Positions 20,619 through 30,130 of a stretch of 64,000 bases of DNA are shown in pieces (position 1 is the stretch's first letter; every line of letters starts with the position of its first letter). The DNA is from JBKQVT01 sp963727245 (GTDB lineage: Bacteria > Planctomycetota > Planctomycetia > Pirellulales > Thermoguttaceae). Under the pieces are notes generated by a model, which was given only the letters and a program-made list of their open reading frames with translations, ran no database searches and was not told the origin of the DNA. Where the stretch lies: positions 434,001-498,000 of the forward strand of contig CAVSFO010000005.1 of assembly GCA_963727245.1 (NCBI GenBank). Direction: 5' to 3'. Both the position numbers and the translations under genes were made by a program.

Positions 20619-20658
20619 GATCGTCCTCGCGCCGCGTGGAATCGCCCTTGCCGAATCG

Positions 20659-20685
20659 CCCCCCGGACGCAGTCCGGGGGCTTTT
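20659..20685. repeat. GC-rich hairpin with T run
   Basis: CCCCCGGAC-GCA-GTCCGGGGG followed by CTTTT. Could act as a terminator on the plus strand, but no plus-strand gene ends here. The similar hairpin at 29997 suggests a dispersed repeat. The text-like repeat CCCTAATCCCTAATCCC follows at 20696. Confidence 0.6.
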
Positions 20686-20719
20686 CAACACTCCCAATCC
20701 CTAATCCCTAATCCCTTCC

Positions 20720-21554
20720 TCACTCTACTTCGATGAGTTGCTCGACCCGGCCGTCGTGATGGAAGCGGGCGACCAGCGTTTCACTGGTCAGATTATGGCC
20801 CAGCAGCGTGCGGTTGCCCGGCTTGGCAAGCGATCGGTACACCAGCCATTGCTTGCGGCCGACGGCGAGGCGATAGCCGACGGCCACGTCGGCCGGCTGG
20901 ACCTGCATCGCCTGGCCCACGCTGAGCGGCCGCCAGGAAAGCGGCCGCGACCAGCGGCGCGGGTCCAGATCGAACCACAGCGGCGCGAACAGCCGCCGGG
21001 CGTGGGCCGCCTGCTGCCATTGCAGCCAAGGGCCGCCGTGGCAGTCGAGCGTCAAGTCTCCGGCTTGGGGCGCTCGCGTTGGCCCCCTGGGGCAGCGCCA
21101 ACGGCACCACCATCGCCAGCCGCTTCTTTCCCTCGAAAAGCCAGCCCTCGCGAGCCCTCTTGGTCCTGCGGAGCGTGACCGCCGGGTCCAGGGGCACGCG
21201 GCCGCAGTATTGCAGCCCCGCCGGCTCATCGCCCAGGACGGCATCGGCCAGCAGCAGAAAGCGATCTGCCCTGCCCAGCACGACATGACGCTCCAGGCGC
21301 AGCCCGGCGGCCAGATCGATCGCCAACTCCAGGTAGTCCACGTCCTTATCGGAGAAGCGGCAGACGGCTTCCCAGCGGGACTCGGGTGGGACAGGCACGC
21401 CGTTGCGGCAGACCTCCCCTAGCCAGGGGCCCGACCACAGGCGGCGGCCGCCGACCGACATCTCCATTTCCATCGATTGGCCCGGATAGCGGACCATCAG
21501 TTGCACGCCGGAGCGGGGCCAGTGGGCTCGGAGGACGGCGGCTGCGTCGTTCAT
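20720..21554 (-). CDS. Unknown conserved protein (one frameshift)
   Basis: About 278 aa from ATG 21554 (MNDAAAVLRAHWPRSGVQLM). The first half (VRYPGQSMEMEMSVGGRRLW, DVDYLELAIDLAAGLRLERH) and second half (LTLDCHGGPWLQWQQAAHAR, RLFAPLWFDLDPRRWSRPLS, LAVGRKQWLVYRSLAKPGNR) are joined by an indel near 21085. It is beta-rich with many Trp and Arg and no signal peptide. It may be related to planctomycete proteins of heparinase-like or carbohydrate-binding fold, but I cannot name a family. Confidence 0.65.
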
Positions 21555-21674
21555 CGCGTGGGGTCGCCTTGGTTGGACAGAGGACCGGAAACTAGGTATG
21601 TTAACGGATTGGAAGGCGGGTGTCTTCCCCCGATATTCTCGTTCCCGTGACACAATAATGGAGGAGCGTCAATC

Positions 21675-22701
21675 ATGGAATCGCCTAATCTGCTGAAAAA
21701 ACTCGTTGCGGCGGCCGCGCTGGCGGCGTTTGTGGTCGTGTTGGGCGGATGTTCTACAGCCGAAAGCGAGAAGACGACGGCGAAGTCCGAGCCTAAAGCG
21801 GCCAAGACGCCGGAGAAAGCGGCAACGCCCCCGGCCCCTGCCACGGAGCCTGCCCAGACCGAGGAAGCGCCGGCCTGCGCAACCGGCAACGGGCACTGCG
21901 AAAACGGCCGAGAAGCCCCAGGGGCCCATGCCCCCCAAGGTATTGCCCTTGGTGGACAACATGGCCGACCTGGTGCGGGCCGATTTCTGTGCGCCGGTCT
22001 GGATCGACAAGAAGAACAAGCAATTGGTCCTCGAGGGCGAGACGTGCAAGGCGGGCTACCCGCTGGAATTCTTCGCCACCTTCAAGAGCCGTGGCTACGA
22101 GTCGGTCCTGGTGGTCGATTCCGACACCAAGCCGAGTCTCGTGCATCGCGCCCTATTGGCCCTGGGGGCCAAGGCCGGCCATCCCGTCCGCTTCGATCCG
22201 AAATTTGAGCCGGCCACCGGCACGGAAATCGCCATCGAACTCCGCTGGAAGGACAAAGACGGCAAGGTGCAGAAGGCCCCGGCCCAGCAGTGGGTCCGCG
22301 ACATCAAGACCAAGAAGGCCTTGGACACCAACTGGGTGTTTGCCGGCAGCCAGTTCCGCGGCAATCCCGAGACCAAAAAGGAATACTACGTCGGCGACGA
22401 CGGCAGCCTCATCTCGGTCTCGAACGTGCCCTGGGCGACGCTTGACCTGCCGATCCATAGCGCCAACGCGATGGACGCCCGCGGTTATGAAGGCTTCGTC
22501 GAGCACATGCCCCCGGAAAAGACCCCCGTGACGATCATCTTGACGCCGAAGCTGGAGAAGGCCGACGAAGGGCGGGAAGCGGAGCTGGGGAACTGGTTGA
22601 ACAAGGTCCCAAATGCGGACAAGGGGGCCCCGGAGGCGGAGCCAGGCAAGCTGCCTGCCGACGACACGGAGAAAACAGAGAAGAACGAGGAGGGGAAATA
22701 A
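21675..22701 (+). CDS. YdjY-domain-like lipoprotein (one frameshift)
   Basis: About 342 aa. The signal peptide LLKKLVAAAALAAFVVVLGG is followed by lipobox LGGC and a Lys/Glu/Pro/Ala linker. After an indel near 21890, the domain LVRADFCAPVWIDKKNKQLV, LEGETCKAGYPLEFFATFKS, RGYESVLVVDSDTKPSLVHR follows, resembling YdjY domains of planctomycete envelope proteins. Then FDPKFEPATGTEIAIELRWK and a charged tail. Predicted to be anchored to a membrane facing the periplasm. Function unknown; the YdjY name is from sequence memory. Confidence 0.65.
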
Positions 22702-22740
22702 GGGCGACGGGCGAAACCGCAAGCGGCCGATTTCCCGACT

Positions 22741-22778
22741 TCCCGATTTTCTAAATCCCTAAATCCCTAAATCCCTGT
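22741..22778. repeat. CTAAATCCCTAAATCCC text-like repeat
   Basis: Three tandem TAAATCCC units between the lipoprotein and response-regulator genes. The complement, GGGATTTA, is repeated at the znuC end (33681). Confidence 0.75.
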
Positions 22779-23180
22779 CTACCGCAGCAACCGGCGTGCG
22801 CTCTCCAACAGCCGCTCCATGGGGAACGGCTTGCGAATGTAGTCGTCCACGCCGAGCATCTCGGCGTACGCCTTGTGGCGGCTCCCCTCGTTGGCAGTCA
22901 CCATGATGATCCGCACCGGCACCGAGCGGGTGCGGCGGAGCTTCTCCAAGACCAGGAAGCCGCTGCGCTTGGGCATCATCATGTCCAGGATCACCAGGTC
23001 GGGATCCTCCCGCTCGGCCATCGCCAGCCCCTGATTGCCGTCCCGTGCGACGAGGACCGCAAAACCGGCAGCTTCCAGGGCAAATTTCATCGATTCGACG
23101 ATCTCGCGGTCGTCATCGACCAGCAGGACGCGTTTGCGGGCGTCGGCCTCTTGTTTCTCTTGCGGATTATTTTCAGCCAT
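22779..23180 (-). CDS. Single-domain response regulator
   Basis: 133 aa, receiver domain only. Acidic pocket D22-D24 (LLVDDD), phospho-acceptor D66 (LVILDMMMP), T95 (IIMVTAN), K117 (YIRKPF). No output domain is present, so it acts by protein contact or as a phosphorelay intermediate. No sensor kinase is adjacent. Confidence 0.92.
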   Translation of the reverse strand: MAENNPQEKQEADARKRVLLVDDDREIVESMKFALEAAGFAVLVARDGNQGLAMAEREDPDLVILDMMMPKRSGFLVLEKLRRTRSVPVRIIMVTANEGSRHKAYAEMLGVDDYIRKPFPMERLLESARRLLR

Positions 23181-23275
23181 GGCGTATCTTCCTTCCTCGC
23201 CGGGGGGGGCCCGATCAGCATCCGAAACAGTGTGAAACGTACCTTATAAGTACCTCAGGCGGTCTCAATTTGCAA

Positions 23276-23338
23276 GGTGCCCGGCAGGGGGGAAGGACGA
23301 AGGCGGAGGGCGGAAGGAGGAAGGCGGAAGGAGGAAGG
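23276..23338. repeat. (GGCGGAAGG)n low-complexity repeat
   Basis: GAAGGCGGAGGGCGGAAGGA and similar units, 30 bases before the end of aat. Confidence 0.85.
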
Positions 23339-23370
23339 CGCAGACAGATGCCTGTTCCTGCCGGCCTCGA

Positions 23371-24036
23371 TCAGCGAAACGTTGCCGGGCAGTCCAGGGC
23401 CTGGGCCAGACGGCGGAGGTACTGGCGACGGGGAATCTCGACGGCGCCGAACTGCGCCGTGTGCGGCGTGAGTTGCTGAATGTCCAACAGCGTATAGCCG
23501 CGCTCCCGCAGGTGGCCCACCAAGCGAACCAAGGCCACCTTCGAGGCGTCGCGGACGCGGTGGAACATCGATTCGGCGGCGAACAGTCCGGCGATCGCCA
23601 CGCCGTAGACGCCGCCGACAAGTTGGTCCTCGCGCCAGACCTCGACGCTGTGGGCGTGTCCGAGCGCGAAAAGCTGGCTGTAGGCCCGGATCATCGGCCG
23701 GATCAGCCAGGTGCGTCCGCGGCGACCGCCGCAGGTGGCGCAGCCCCGGATGACGCCGGCGAAGTCCTGGTCCATGCTCAGGGTCAGTCGCCCGCTGCGG
23801 CAGGTCCGCTGCAAACGCCGCGGCACGTGAAAGCGGTCCAACTCGATAATCGCCCGGGGATCGGGCGAACACCAGGGGACGGCTGCGCCGGCATCGCCGG
23901 TGGGCCAGGGGAAGATGCCGTGCCGGTAGGCGTCCAGGAGCCAATCCGGGGTGAGTTGGCCGCCGAAGCCGATAAGTCCCTCGGGATCGGCCTCTTCGGC
24001 AGGCGGAAAGAATGGCGAGGGCGGAAGAATGGGCAT
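23371..24036 (-). CDS. aat: Leucyl/phenylalanyl-tRNA-protein transferase
   Basis: 221 aa, normal family length. It transfers Leu or Phe from charged tRNA to N-terminal Arg/Lys of proteins, creating N-degrons for ClpS-ClpAP. Diagnostic segments: GLIGFGGQLTPDWLLDAYRH, GIFPWP, WCSPDPRAIIELDRFHVPRR, VEVWREDQLVGGVYGVAIAG, FAAESMFHRVRDASKVALVR and LLDIQQLTPHTAQFGAVEIP. clpS is encoded later in the same window (52754). Confidence 0.96.
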   Translation of the reverse strand: MPILPPSPFFPPAEEADPEGLIGFGGQLTPDWLLDAYRHGIFPWPTGDAGAAVPWCSPDPRAIIELDRFHVPRRLQRTCRSGRLTLSMDQDFAGVIRGCATCGGRRGRTWLIRPMIRAYSQLFALGHAHSVEVWREDQLVGGVYGVAIAGLFAAESMFHRVRDASKVALVRLVGHLRERGYTLLDIQQLTPHTAQFGAVEIPRRQYLRRLAQALDCPATFR

Positions 24037-24129
24037 AGTACCACCGTGGCCCCCGACGGAAGCCCGAAGTTGTGCCTATCCTAGCACCTCCCCTCCACGT
24101 TTGTCCAGAGTTCCGGTATCCTCGTTCTC

Positions 24130-24921
24130 ATGCCGACCGAAAAAGCCACCGCCATCGTGCTGCGGACCGTCGAGTTCAGCGAAACCAGCCTGGTGGTGAC
24201 GCTGTTCACGCGGGAGTTTGGCAAGCTGGGCGCTTTGGCCAAGGGGGCCAGGCGGCCAAAAAACCCTTTCGAGTCTGCTCTTGACCTGCTGGCCCTTTGT
24301 CGAATAGTCTTCCTCCACAAATCGTCCGAAGCGCTCGACTTGGTGACGGAGGCCAAACTCCTGCGGCGGTTTCGCCCCGCCGGCCGGGATTTGTTTGGGC
24401 TGTATGCCGGCTATTACGTCGCCGAGCTGCTCGGCGAGTTGACCGACGAGGACGACCCTCATCCTGAACTATTCGATTTGGCGGAGGAAACCTTGCAAGC
24501 CTTGGCCGCCGGAGACGCGGTGCCTCGGCAGATCGTGCGGTTCGAACTCAGTGCGCTGCGGCTCCTGGGGCACATGCCCGCCCTGGAACAATGCGCCGAA
24601 TGCGGCACCCCGGTGGCCACCACCGGACGAGTCGCCTTCGGTCAACTCCAAGGCGGCGTGCTCTGTCCCAAGTGCCGGGCGGGAAAGCGAGCGGTGATTG
24701 CCGTCAGCGCGGGCGTGCTGCGGACCATGGCTCAACTGGCCGACCCCGGCAGCCAAAGCTGGCAACGCATCGCCATCGATCCGCCAACTTTGGGAGAACT
24801 CCGCGGCGTGCTGAACCATTACCTCGTCAACCTGTTGGGCCGAAAACCTCGCATGCACCAATACCTCGGCGCCCTGTGGAGCAAGCAAGACCACGGCGGG
24901 GGCAGCCGCCACCGGACGTGA
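24130..24921 (+). CDS. recO: DNA repair protein RecO
   Basis: 263 aa. Mediator protein that loads RecA with RecF/RecR. It has an N-terminal OB fold (TAIVLRTVEFSETSLVVTLF, KLGALAKGARRPKN), a helical middle (YYVAELLGELTDEDDPHPEL), and a four-Cys zinc site (CAECG... LCPKC) typical of the family. Intact. Confidence 0.95.
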   Translation: MPTEKATAIVLRTVEFSETSLVVTLFTREFGKLGALAKGARRPKNPFESALDLLALCRIVFLHKSSEALDLVTEAKLLRRFRPAGRDLFGLYAGYYVAELLGELTDEDDPHPELFDLAEETLQALAAGDAVPRQIVRFELSALRLLGHMPALEQCAECGTPVATTGRVAFGQLQGGVLCPKCRAGKRAVIAVSAGVLRTMAQLADPGSQSWQRIAIDPPTLGELRGVLNHYLVNLLGRKPRMHQYLGALWSKQDHGGGSRHRT

Positions 24922-24956
24922 GCCGGGCGGAATACACCACGACAAGGATGTCGCGC

Positions 24957-26491
24957 ATGTCACTACGGATCGGCCGGCTTGAGACGCTCCTCCTGGTGGG
25001 TTTCCTGGCAGGTTGCGCCTCAACGCCGCATCCCCCTGCCGCCCCGACTACAACCGCCGCCTCCGATCTCCCCGCGCAGAATCAGGACGCCGGCTGGTTG
25101 TTCCCACAAGGGACCGGCCAACAAACGGCACAGTCGCCGCCCCCCTCGGGCGTAGCACCGGCCACGGCCAACACGCCGCCATCGTATATTGTCGGCGCAC
25201 CGGCCTATCCCGGCGCCACGCCGGCGTCCTATACCAGCGTCGCCCCGGGCACGGTTCCCCGGACAGTGGGCCCTTGCTGGTTCCCCCGGCCAACGCCACC
25301 GCCGCCATGGCGCCGGGGGTGATGCCGGGCACTTCCCCCGCGAGTGCGTATCCGCCGGGCGTGGCGCCGCCAGCCGGCGCCTATGGCCTGCCGCCCTCGG
25401 CCGCAACACCGTCCGGCCCTGCTCCGGCGCCGACAGCGACGGCAGCGACGGCATCGTCGGCGACCGCGACGGCCAAACCCAAGTCGGACGACGATGACGG
25501 TTGGGACTGGTCCGACCTGGGCTTCGACGAGACCTGGAAGAAGATCGAGAAGACGTTCGGGTATGGCCCCGACGAGAAGATCGCGAAGGAGCAATTCCGT
25601 CAGGCCGAGGCCCTTTTCCGGGAGAAGAAGTATGCCGAGGCGGCGCCGATGTTTTACATCGCCTCGTGGCGCTGGCCCGATACCACGCTGGAAGAAGACG
25701 CGATGTTCCTGTTGGGGGAGTGTTACTACTTCGACGATCAGTACGGCAAGGCGCAGGACGCCTATGACAATTTGCTCAAGAAGCACGGCAACACCCGCTA
25801 TCTCGACACGGTGACGTGGCGGTTGTTCGCCATCGCCCGCTATTGGGAGCTATTCGAAGCGCAGCAGCCCCACTGGCCGCTGACGCCCAATTTCAAGGAC
25901 AAGACGCGGCCGTGGTTCGATTCCTGGGGCAACGCCATCGCGGCCTACGACTCGATCCACATGCACGATCCGCGCGGCCCCTTGGCCGACGTGGCGGAAA
26001 TGGCCGTCGCCAACATGTACTTCCGCGAAGGCTTCTACGAGGACGCCACCTTCCATTACGACATTATCCGCAAGGATTATCCCAAGAGCCGGTATCAGAT
26101 CCAGGCGCACATCCTGGGCTTGCAGAGCAAGATGCGCAGCTATCAGGGGCCCAACTATAACGGCCAGCCCCTGAAGGACGCCGGAGAAATCGCCGACCAG
26201 ACGCTGCGGCAATTTCGTGGGCGCCTGGGCGACGAGGAAGCCCGCGTCGCCGCCACCCGCGCCCGCATCGTCGTGATGAAGGCGGAGCGGGAATGGACCC
26301 TGGGGCAATACTACGACGGCAAGCAGTATTACGGGGCGGCGCGGCAGTACTACAAGTTCCTCGTCGACAATTATCCGCATACCCCCTTTGCCGATCAGGC
26401 CCGCGCCCGCCTGGAGCAGATTCGCAACTTCCCCGACGCGCCGCCCAATTATTTTTCCTGGCTGACGCGGGTGTTCGACCACGAGAGATAG
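24957..26491 (+). CDS. BamD-like outer-membrane assembly lipoprotein (one frameshift)
   Basis: About 511 aa. The signal peptide RLETLLLVGFLAGCAS has lipobox LAGC, followed by a long Pro/Ala/Thr-rich linker. Between 25240 and 25320 the frame changes, and the TPR-like part begins after the acidic DDDDGWDWSDLGF: EQFRQAEALFREKKYAEAAP, DAMFLLGECYYFDDQYGKAQ, FYEDATFHYDIIRKDYPKSR, AARQYYKFLVDNYPHTPFAD. This is the BamD/YfiO fold. ATG 24957 has AAGG 10 bases upstream. It lies directly before an LptE-like gene, so both likely serve outer-membrane biogenesis. Confidence 0.82.
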
Positions 26492-26495
26492 TGCC

Positions 26496-27044
26496 ATGAC
26501 GGCCTGCTGCCGGCGGCGATGGCCGCCGCGAAAAAACGGTCTCTGGCTGGCCTTGCTGGTCGCGCTGGGGGGCTGCGCCGGCTACCGCTTCGGCAACCAG
26601 TCGCTCTTTCCGCCCGACATCGAGACCGTCCGCGTGCCCGTGTTCCAATCGAGCAGCTTTCGCCGCGATTTGGGCGAGCAGCTCACCGAAGCGGTCGTCA
26701 AGGAGATCGAGAAACGCACGCCCTACAAAGTCGTCCGCGACGGCAGTGCCGACACCGTCCTCATCGGCCGCATCACCAATGAAGGCAAGCACCTGCTGAA
26801 CGAGACCCTCAACGGCGATAGCCGCGAATTAGAGCTCGACCTGGTGGTCAGCGTCCGCTGGACCAATCGCCGCGGCGAGGTTGTCCGCGACATGCCGTCG
26901 ATAAAGGTCCCCACGGACGCCGTCGACGTCAACGCCGCCAGCCACTTCGTCCCCGAATTCGGCCAGTCCACGGCCACGGCCCAGATGCAGGCGATCCAGA
27001 CGCTGGCCGAGCGGATCGTCAACCTCATGGAAGCGCCCTGGTGA
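26496..27044 (+). CDS. lptE: LptE-like lipoprotein
   Basis: 182 aa. Lipoprotein signal with lipobox (LLVALGGCAGYRF). GYRFGNQSLFPPDIETVRVP, VFQSSSFRRDLGEQLTEAVV, KEIEKRTPYKVVRDGSADTV and LIGRI are the LptE/DUF799-type fold. In proteobacteria LptE plugs LptD for LPS insertion; in planctomycetes the name is by homology. It begins 5 bases after the BamD-like gene (same operon). Confidence 0.82.
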   Translation: MTACCRRRWPPRKNGLWLALLVALGGCAGYRFGNQSLFPPDIETVRVPVFQSSSFRRDLGEQLTEAVVKEIEKRTPYKVVRDGSADTVLIGRITNEGKHLLNETLNGDSRELELDLVVSVRWTNRRGEVVRDMPSIKVPTDAVDVNAASHFVPEFGQSTATAQMQAIQTLAERIVNLMEAPW

Positions 27045-27155
27045 TGATAAGGATGAAGGATGAAGGATGAAGGATAAAGGGTAAAGGATGACCGGACAGG
27101 CCCTTGCCTTCCGCCCTCCCCCTTCCGCCTTCCGCCTTCATCCTTTATCCTTCCT
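27045..27155. repeat. GGATGAA / CCTTCCGCC paired low-complexity repeats
   Basis: GATGAAGGATGAAGGATGAA units on the left and complementary CCTTCCGCCTTCATCC on the right could fold into a long hairpin. It fills the gap between lptE and folP. Confidence 0.8.
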
Positions 27156-27159
27156 TTTT

Positions 27160-28023
27160 ATGGCTTCCGTCGGCGAGCATCGGCCTGTCTCAAGCTGGAA
27201 ACTCCGTACGCGGACGCTCCCGGCCGCGCCGCTGCCGCTCCTGATGGGCATCCTCAACGTCACCCCCGACAGCTTCTCCGATGGCGGGCGGTTTTTCGAT
27301 CCCGGCCGGGCGGTCGAGCACGGACTGCGGCTGGCCGCCGACGGGGCCGACCTGCTGGACATCGGCGGGCTGAGCACCCGCCCCGGCTCCGAGCCGGTCG
27401 ATGCCGACGAGGAACTCCGCCGCGTGCTGCCGGTGATCGACGCCCTCCGCCGCCAAACGGACGTGCCGATTTCGGTCGATACCTACCGGGCGGTCGTGGC
27501 CGAGCGGTCCCTGGCCGCCGGCGCCGAGGTGGTCAACGACGTGACGGCGCTCAGCGCCGACCCGGACATGCCAGCCCTGGCGGCCCGTAGCGGCTGCGGC
27601 GTTTGCGCCATGCACATGCGGGGCGCTCCGCGATCCATGCAACAGAACCCGGTCTACCAGGACGTCGTCGGCGAGGTCTTCGATTACCTCCGCCAACGCC
27701 GCGATGCGCTGCTGGCCGCCGGCGTCGAGCAGGCCCGCATCGCCCTGGACCCGGGCATCGGCTTCGGCAAGACGATCGAGCACAACCTGGCCCTGCTGGC
27801 GCACGTGGGGCGGTTCCACGCCTTGGGCTGTTGCCTGTTGGTCGGTCCGTCGCGAAAGCGATTCATCGGCGAGGTGCTGGGCGATTTGCAGGCCGACCGC
27901 ACGGCCGGCACGATCGGCGTGGCCTTGGCCCTGGCCCGGCAGGGCGTGCAGATTCTCCGCGTCCACGACGTGGCGCCGCTGCGGCAGGCGTTGCTGCTGT
28001 TCCGGGCGTCCGGGCAGTTATGA
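27160..28023 (+). CDS. folP: Dihydropteroate synthase
   Basis: 287 aa from ATG 27160; the open frame upstream is only repeat sequence. It condenses pABA with dihydropterin pyrophosphate in folate synthesis. Motifs: LLMGILNVTPDSFSDGGRFF, ADLLDIGGLSTRPGSEPVDA, ISVDTY, EVVNDVTAL, IALDPGIGFGKTIEHNL, LLVGPSRKRFIGEVL and ILRVHDV. One oddity is GGLSTRPG where the family nearly always has GGESTRPG. Confidence 0.95.
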   Translation: MASVGEHRPVSSWKLRTRTLPAAPLPLLMGILNVTPDSFSDGGRFFDPGRAVEHGLRLAADGADLLDIGGLSTRPGSEPVDADEELRRVLPVIDALRRQTDVPISVDTYRAVVAERSLAAGAEVVNDVTALSADPDMPALAARSGCGVCAMHMRGAPRSMQQNPVYQDVVGEVFDYLRQRRDALLAAGVEQARIALDPGIGFGKTIEHNLALLAHVGRFHALGCCLLVGPSRKRFIGEVLGDLQADRTAGTIGVALALARQGVQILRVHDVAPLRQALLLFRASGQL

Positions 28024-28147
28024 ACCCGAATTCCGGTGAAAACGGGAATGTGCCCGTTGACTTCGTCACTTTCTTCCACGTAAGCTAGATAACGAGCAGG
28101 TTGGAGTGGACTGCCTGAGGATCGCGACCTGCTCCTGGAGTGCTGGC

Positions 28148-28444
28148 ATGAATACTTCGGCGATTGAAATCCAAGAGGCGCGAGCCCAGCGTGTCGAGGT
28201 CAAGGAGGATAGCCTCGTCGTCGAGTTGGTTGACGGCCGAACGGTCATCGTGCCCCTGGCCTGGTATCCGCGACTCTGGCATGGGCAGGAACGGGAGCGG
28301 GCGCGCTTCGAGATTATCGGGGACGGGCATTACATCCACTGGCCGGACCTGGACGAGGACCTGAGCGTCGTCGGCATTTTGGCCGGTCGTCGCTCCGGCG
28401 AGAGCGCCGCTTCATTGAAGGCGTGGCTGGCGGCAAGGCAATAA
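28148..28444 (+). CDS. DUF2442-family protein
   Basis: 98 aa. VEVKEDSLVVELVDGRTVIV, PLAWYPRL and WPDLDEDLSVVGILAGRRSG are the DUF2442 signature. These proteins often pair with DUF4160 in toxin-antitoxin-like loci. Here the 120 bases upstream contain only a remnant frame ending DLLLECWHEYFGD, so a partner may be lost. The following gap (28445-28707) holds a TATAAT at 28565-28570 that may serve proA. Confidence 0.8.
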   Translation: MNTSAIEIQEARAQRVEVKEDSLVVELVDGRTVIVPLAWYPRLWHGQERERARFEIIGDGHYIHWPDLDEDLSVVGILAGRRSGESAASLKAWLAARQ

Positions 28445-28707
28445 TTTGCCCGCCTTTCCCGCACCGCCGACGGCGACCCCCAAACGAGAGCACCGCAGGT
28501 GATTATAGCGTCCGCGCGGGCGGCTAGCACCCGCATTTCACCTGCCCGACCTAACCGCTTGCCGTATAATTCCTTACAGCGAGTGACCCGGCGGCCTTCG
28601 GCCGTAAATCGCCGTTGACTTCCAACCCGCTCTCGGGGATACTTCCCCCGCGACTTCCGCAATTCCCCGGCCCCGGCCGAGCGGGCTGCTGACGGCCCGC
28701 CCACGTA

Positions 28708-29967
28708 ATGAACGATCTCCACGAATATTGCCTCGATCTGGCGCGGCGGGCCAAAACGGCGGCGGCCGATTTGGCCCTGGCGTCCGGCGCCCGGAAGCAA
28801 CAATGGCTCCGCTTGTGCGCCCGTTTGCTGGCCGAGCGTTCGGCGGCCCTGATCGAGGCCAATCGCCTCGACCTGGCGGACGCCCCCGGTCACGGCTTGA
28901 GCGAGGCCCAAATCGACCGCCTGCGATTGACCCCCGCGCGGATCGTCGCCATGGGACGAGCACTGGAGGACGTGGCCGCCCTGCCGGAGCCCATCGGCGA
29001 GGTGATTTCCTCGTCGGTCCGGCCCAGCGGCCTGGAAGTGCAGAAGGTCCGCGTGCCGCTGGGAGTGATCTTCTTCATCTACGAGTCGCGGCCGAACGTG
29101 ACCAGCGACGCCGCCGGCATCTGCGTCAAGAGCGGCAACGCCGTCATTCTCCGCGGCGGGAAAGAAGCCGGCCGTTCCAACGCCGCCATCGTGGAACTCC
29201 TGGCCGCGGCGGCTGCCGAGACCGGCCTGCCGCCCGACGCCGTCCAGTTGGTGGCCACGGCCGATCGCGCCGCCGTCGGCCACCTGCTGCACCTGCCCGA
29301 GTTCATCAACCTGGTCATTCCCCGCGGTGGCGAGGATCTGATCCGCCGCGTCAGCCAGGAGGCCCTCATGCCGGTGATGAAGCACTTCGCCGGCAATTGC
29401 CACGTCTACCTGGACCGCACGGCCGATGCGGACATGGCCGAGAAAATCGTGGTCAATGCGAAGTGTCAGCGGATGGGCGTGTGCAACGCGGCCGAGTCGC
29501 TGGTGGTCCACTGCGAGGCGGCCCCGGCCCTGCTGCCTCGCGTCGGCAAGGCCCTGGCGGCCCGGGGCGTGGAAATTCGCGGCGATGAGCGGACGCGGCA
29601 ATGGCTCGCCGAGGCGAAGCCGGCGACCGAGGAGGATTATCGCACCGAGTACCTGGGGCCGGTGATTTCCGTCCGCGTGGTCGATTCGCTGGAGGAGGCC
29701 ATCCGGCACATCAACCACTATGGCTCGCGGCACACCGACGCGATTGTCACTTCCGATCTGGCGGCGGCCCGGCAGTTCGCCGCCCGCATCGACAGTTCCG
29801 CGGTGATGATCAACGCCAGCACGCGACTGAACGACGGCGGCGAGTTCGGATTGGGGGCCGAGATCGGCATCAGCACGGACAAATATCATGCCCGCGGCCC
29901 CTGCGGCATCTACGAACTGACCAGCTACAAGTACGTGGTTTACGGGGCAGGGCAGGTGCGGGAGTGA
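28708..29967 (+). CDS. proA: Gamma-glutamyl phosphate reductase
   Basis: 419 aa, family length. NADPH-dependent reduction of glutamyl-5-phosphate in proline synthesis. It shows VPLGVIFFIYESRPNVTSDA, the catalytic-Cys segment NAKCQRMGVCNAAESLVV, NDGGEFGLGAEIGISTDKYH and ARGPCGIYELTSYKYVVYG. Intact; no proB is nearby. Confidence 0.97.
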   Translation: MNDLHEYCLDLARRAKTAAADLALASGARKQQWLRLCARLLAERSAALIEANRLDLADAPGHGLSEAQIDRLRLTPARIVAMGRALEDVAALPEPIGEVISSSVRPSGLEVQKVRVPLGVIFFIYESRPNVTSDAAGICVKSGNAVILRGGKEAGRSNAAIVELLAAAAAETGLPPDAVQLVATADRAAVGHLLHLPEFINLVIPRGGEDLIRRVSQEALMPVMKHFAGNCHVYLDRTADADMAEKIVVNAKCQRMGVCNAAESLVVHCEAAPALLPRVGKALAARGVEIRGDERTRQWLAEAKPATEEDYRTEYLGPVISVRVVDSLEEAIRHINHYGSRHTDAIVTSDLAAARQFAARIDSSAVMINASTRLNDGGEFGLGAEIGISTDKYHARGPCGIYELTSYKYVVYGAGQVRE

Positions 29968-29996
29968 AGGCGGAAGGGGGAAGGTGCCTGAAAAAG

Positions 29997-30022
29997 CCCC
30001 CGGGCTGCTGCCCGGGGGGTAT
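29997..30022. repeat. GC-rich hairpin after proA
   Basis: AGCCCCCGGGC-TGCT-GCCCGGGGGGT, preceded by a GGCGGAAGG unit at 29968. No T-tract. Related in style to 20659. Confidence 0.65.
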
Positions 30023-30029
30023 GGAAGCA

Positions 30030-30111
30030 GTAGGGTGGGTCGAGCAGCGAGCCCCACCAACTACGATTTGGCCGTTTCATGGTGGGGCTCGCTGCGCTCG
30101 ACCCACCCTAC
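30030..30111. repeat. GGGTCGAGC-type palindromic repeat, copy 1
   Basis: GTAGGGTGGGTCGAGC...GAGCCCCACC, a short spacer with GGCCGTTTC, then GGTGGGGCTCGC...GACCCACCCTA. The two arms are complementary over about 30 bases, and the spacer is also conserved among copies at 37655, 45853 and 61404. Confidence 0.9.
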
Positions 30112-30130
30112 TAACTCGAAGGACGGATCC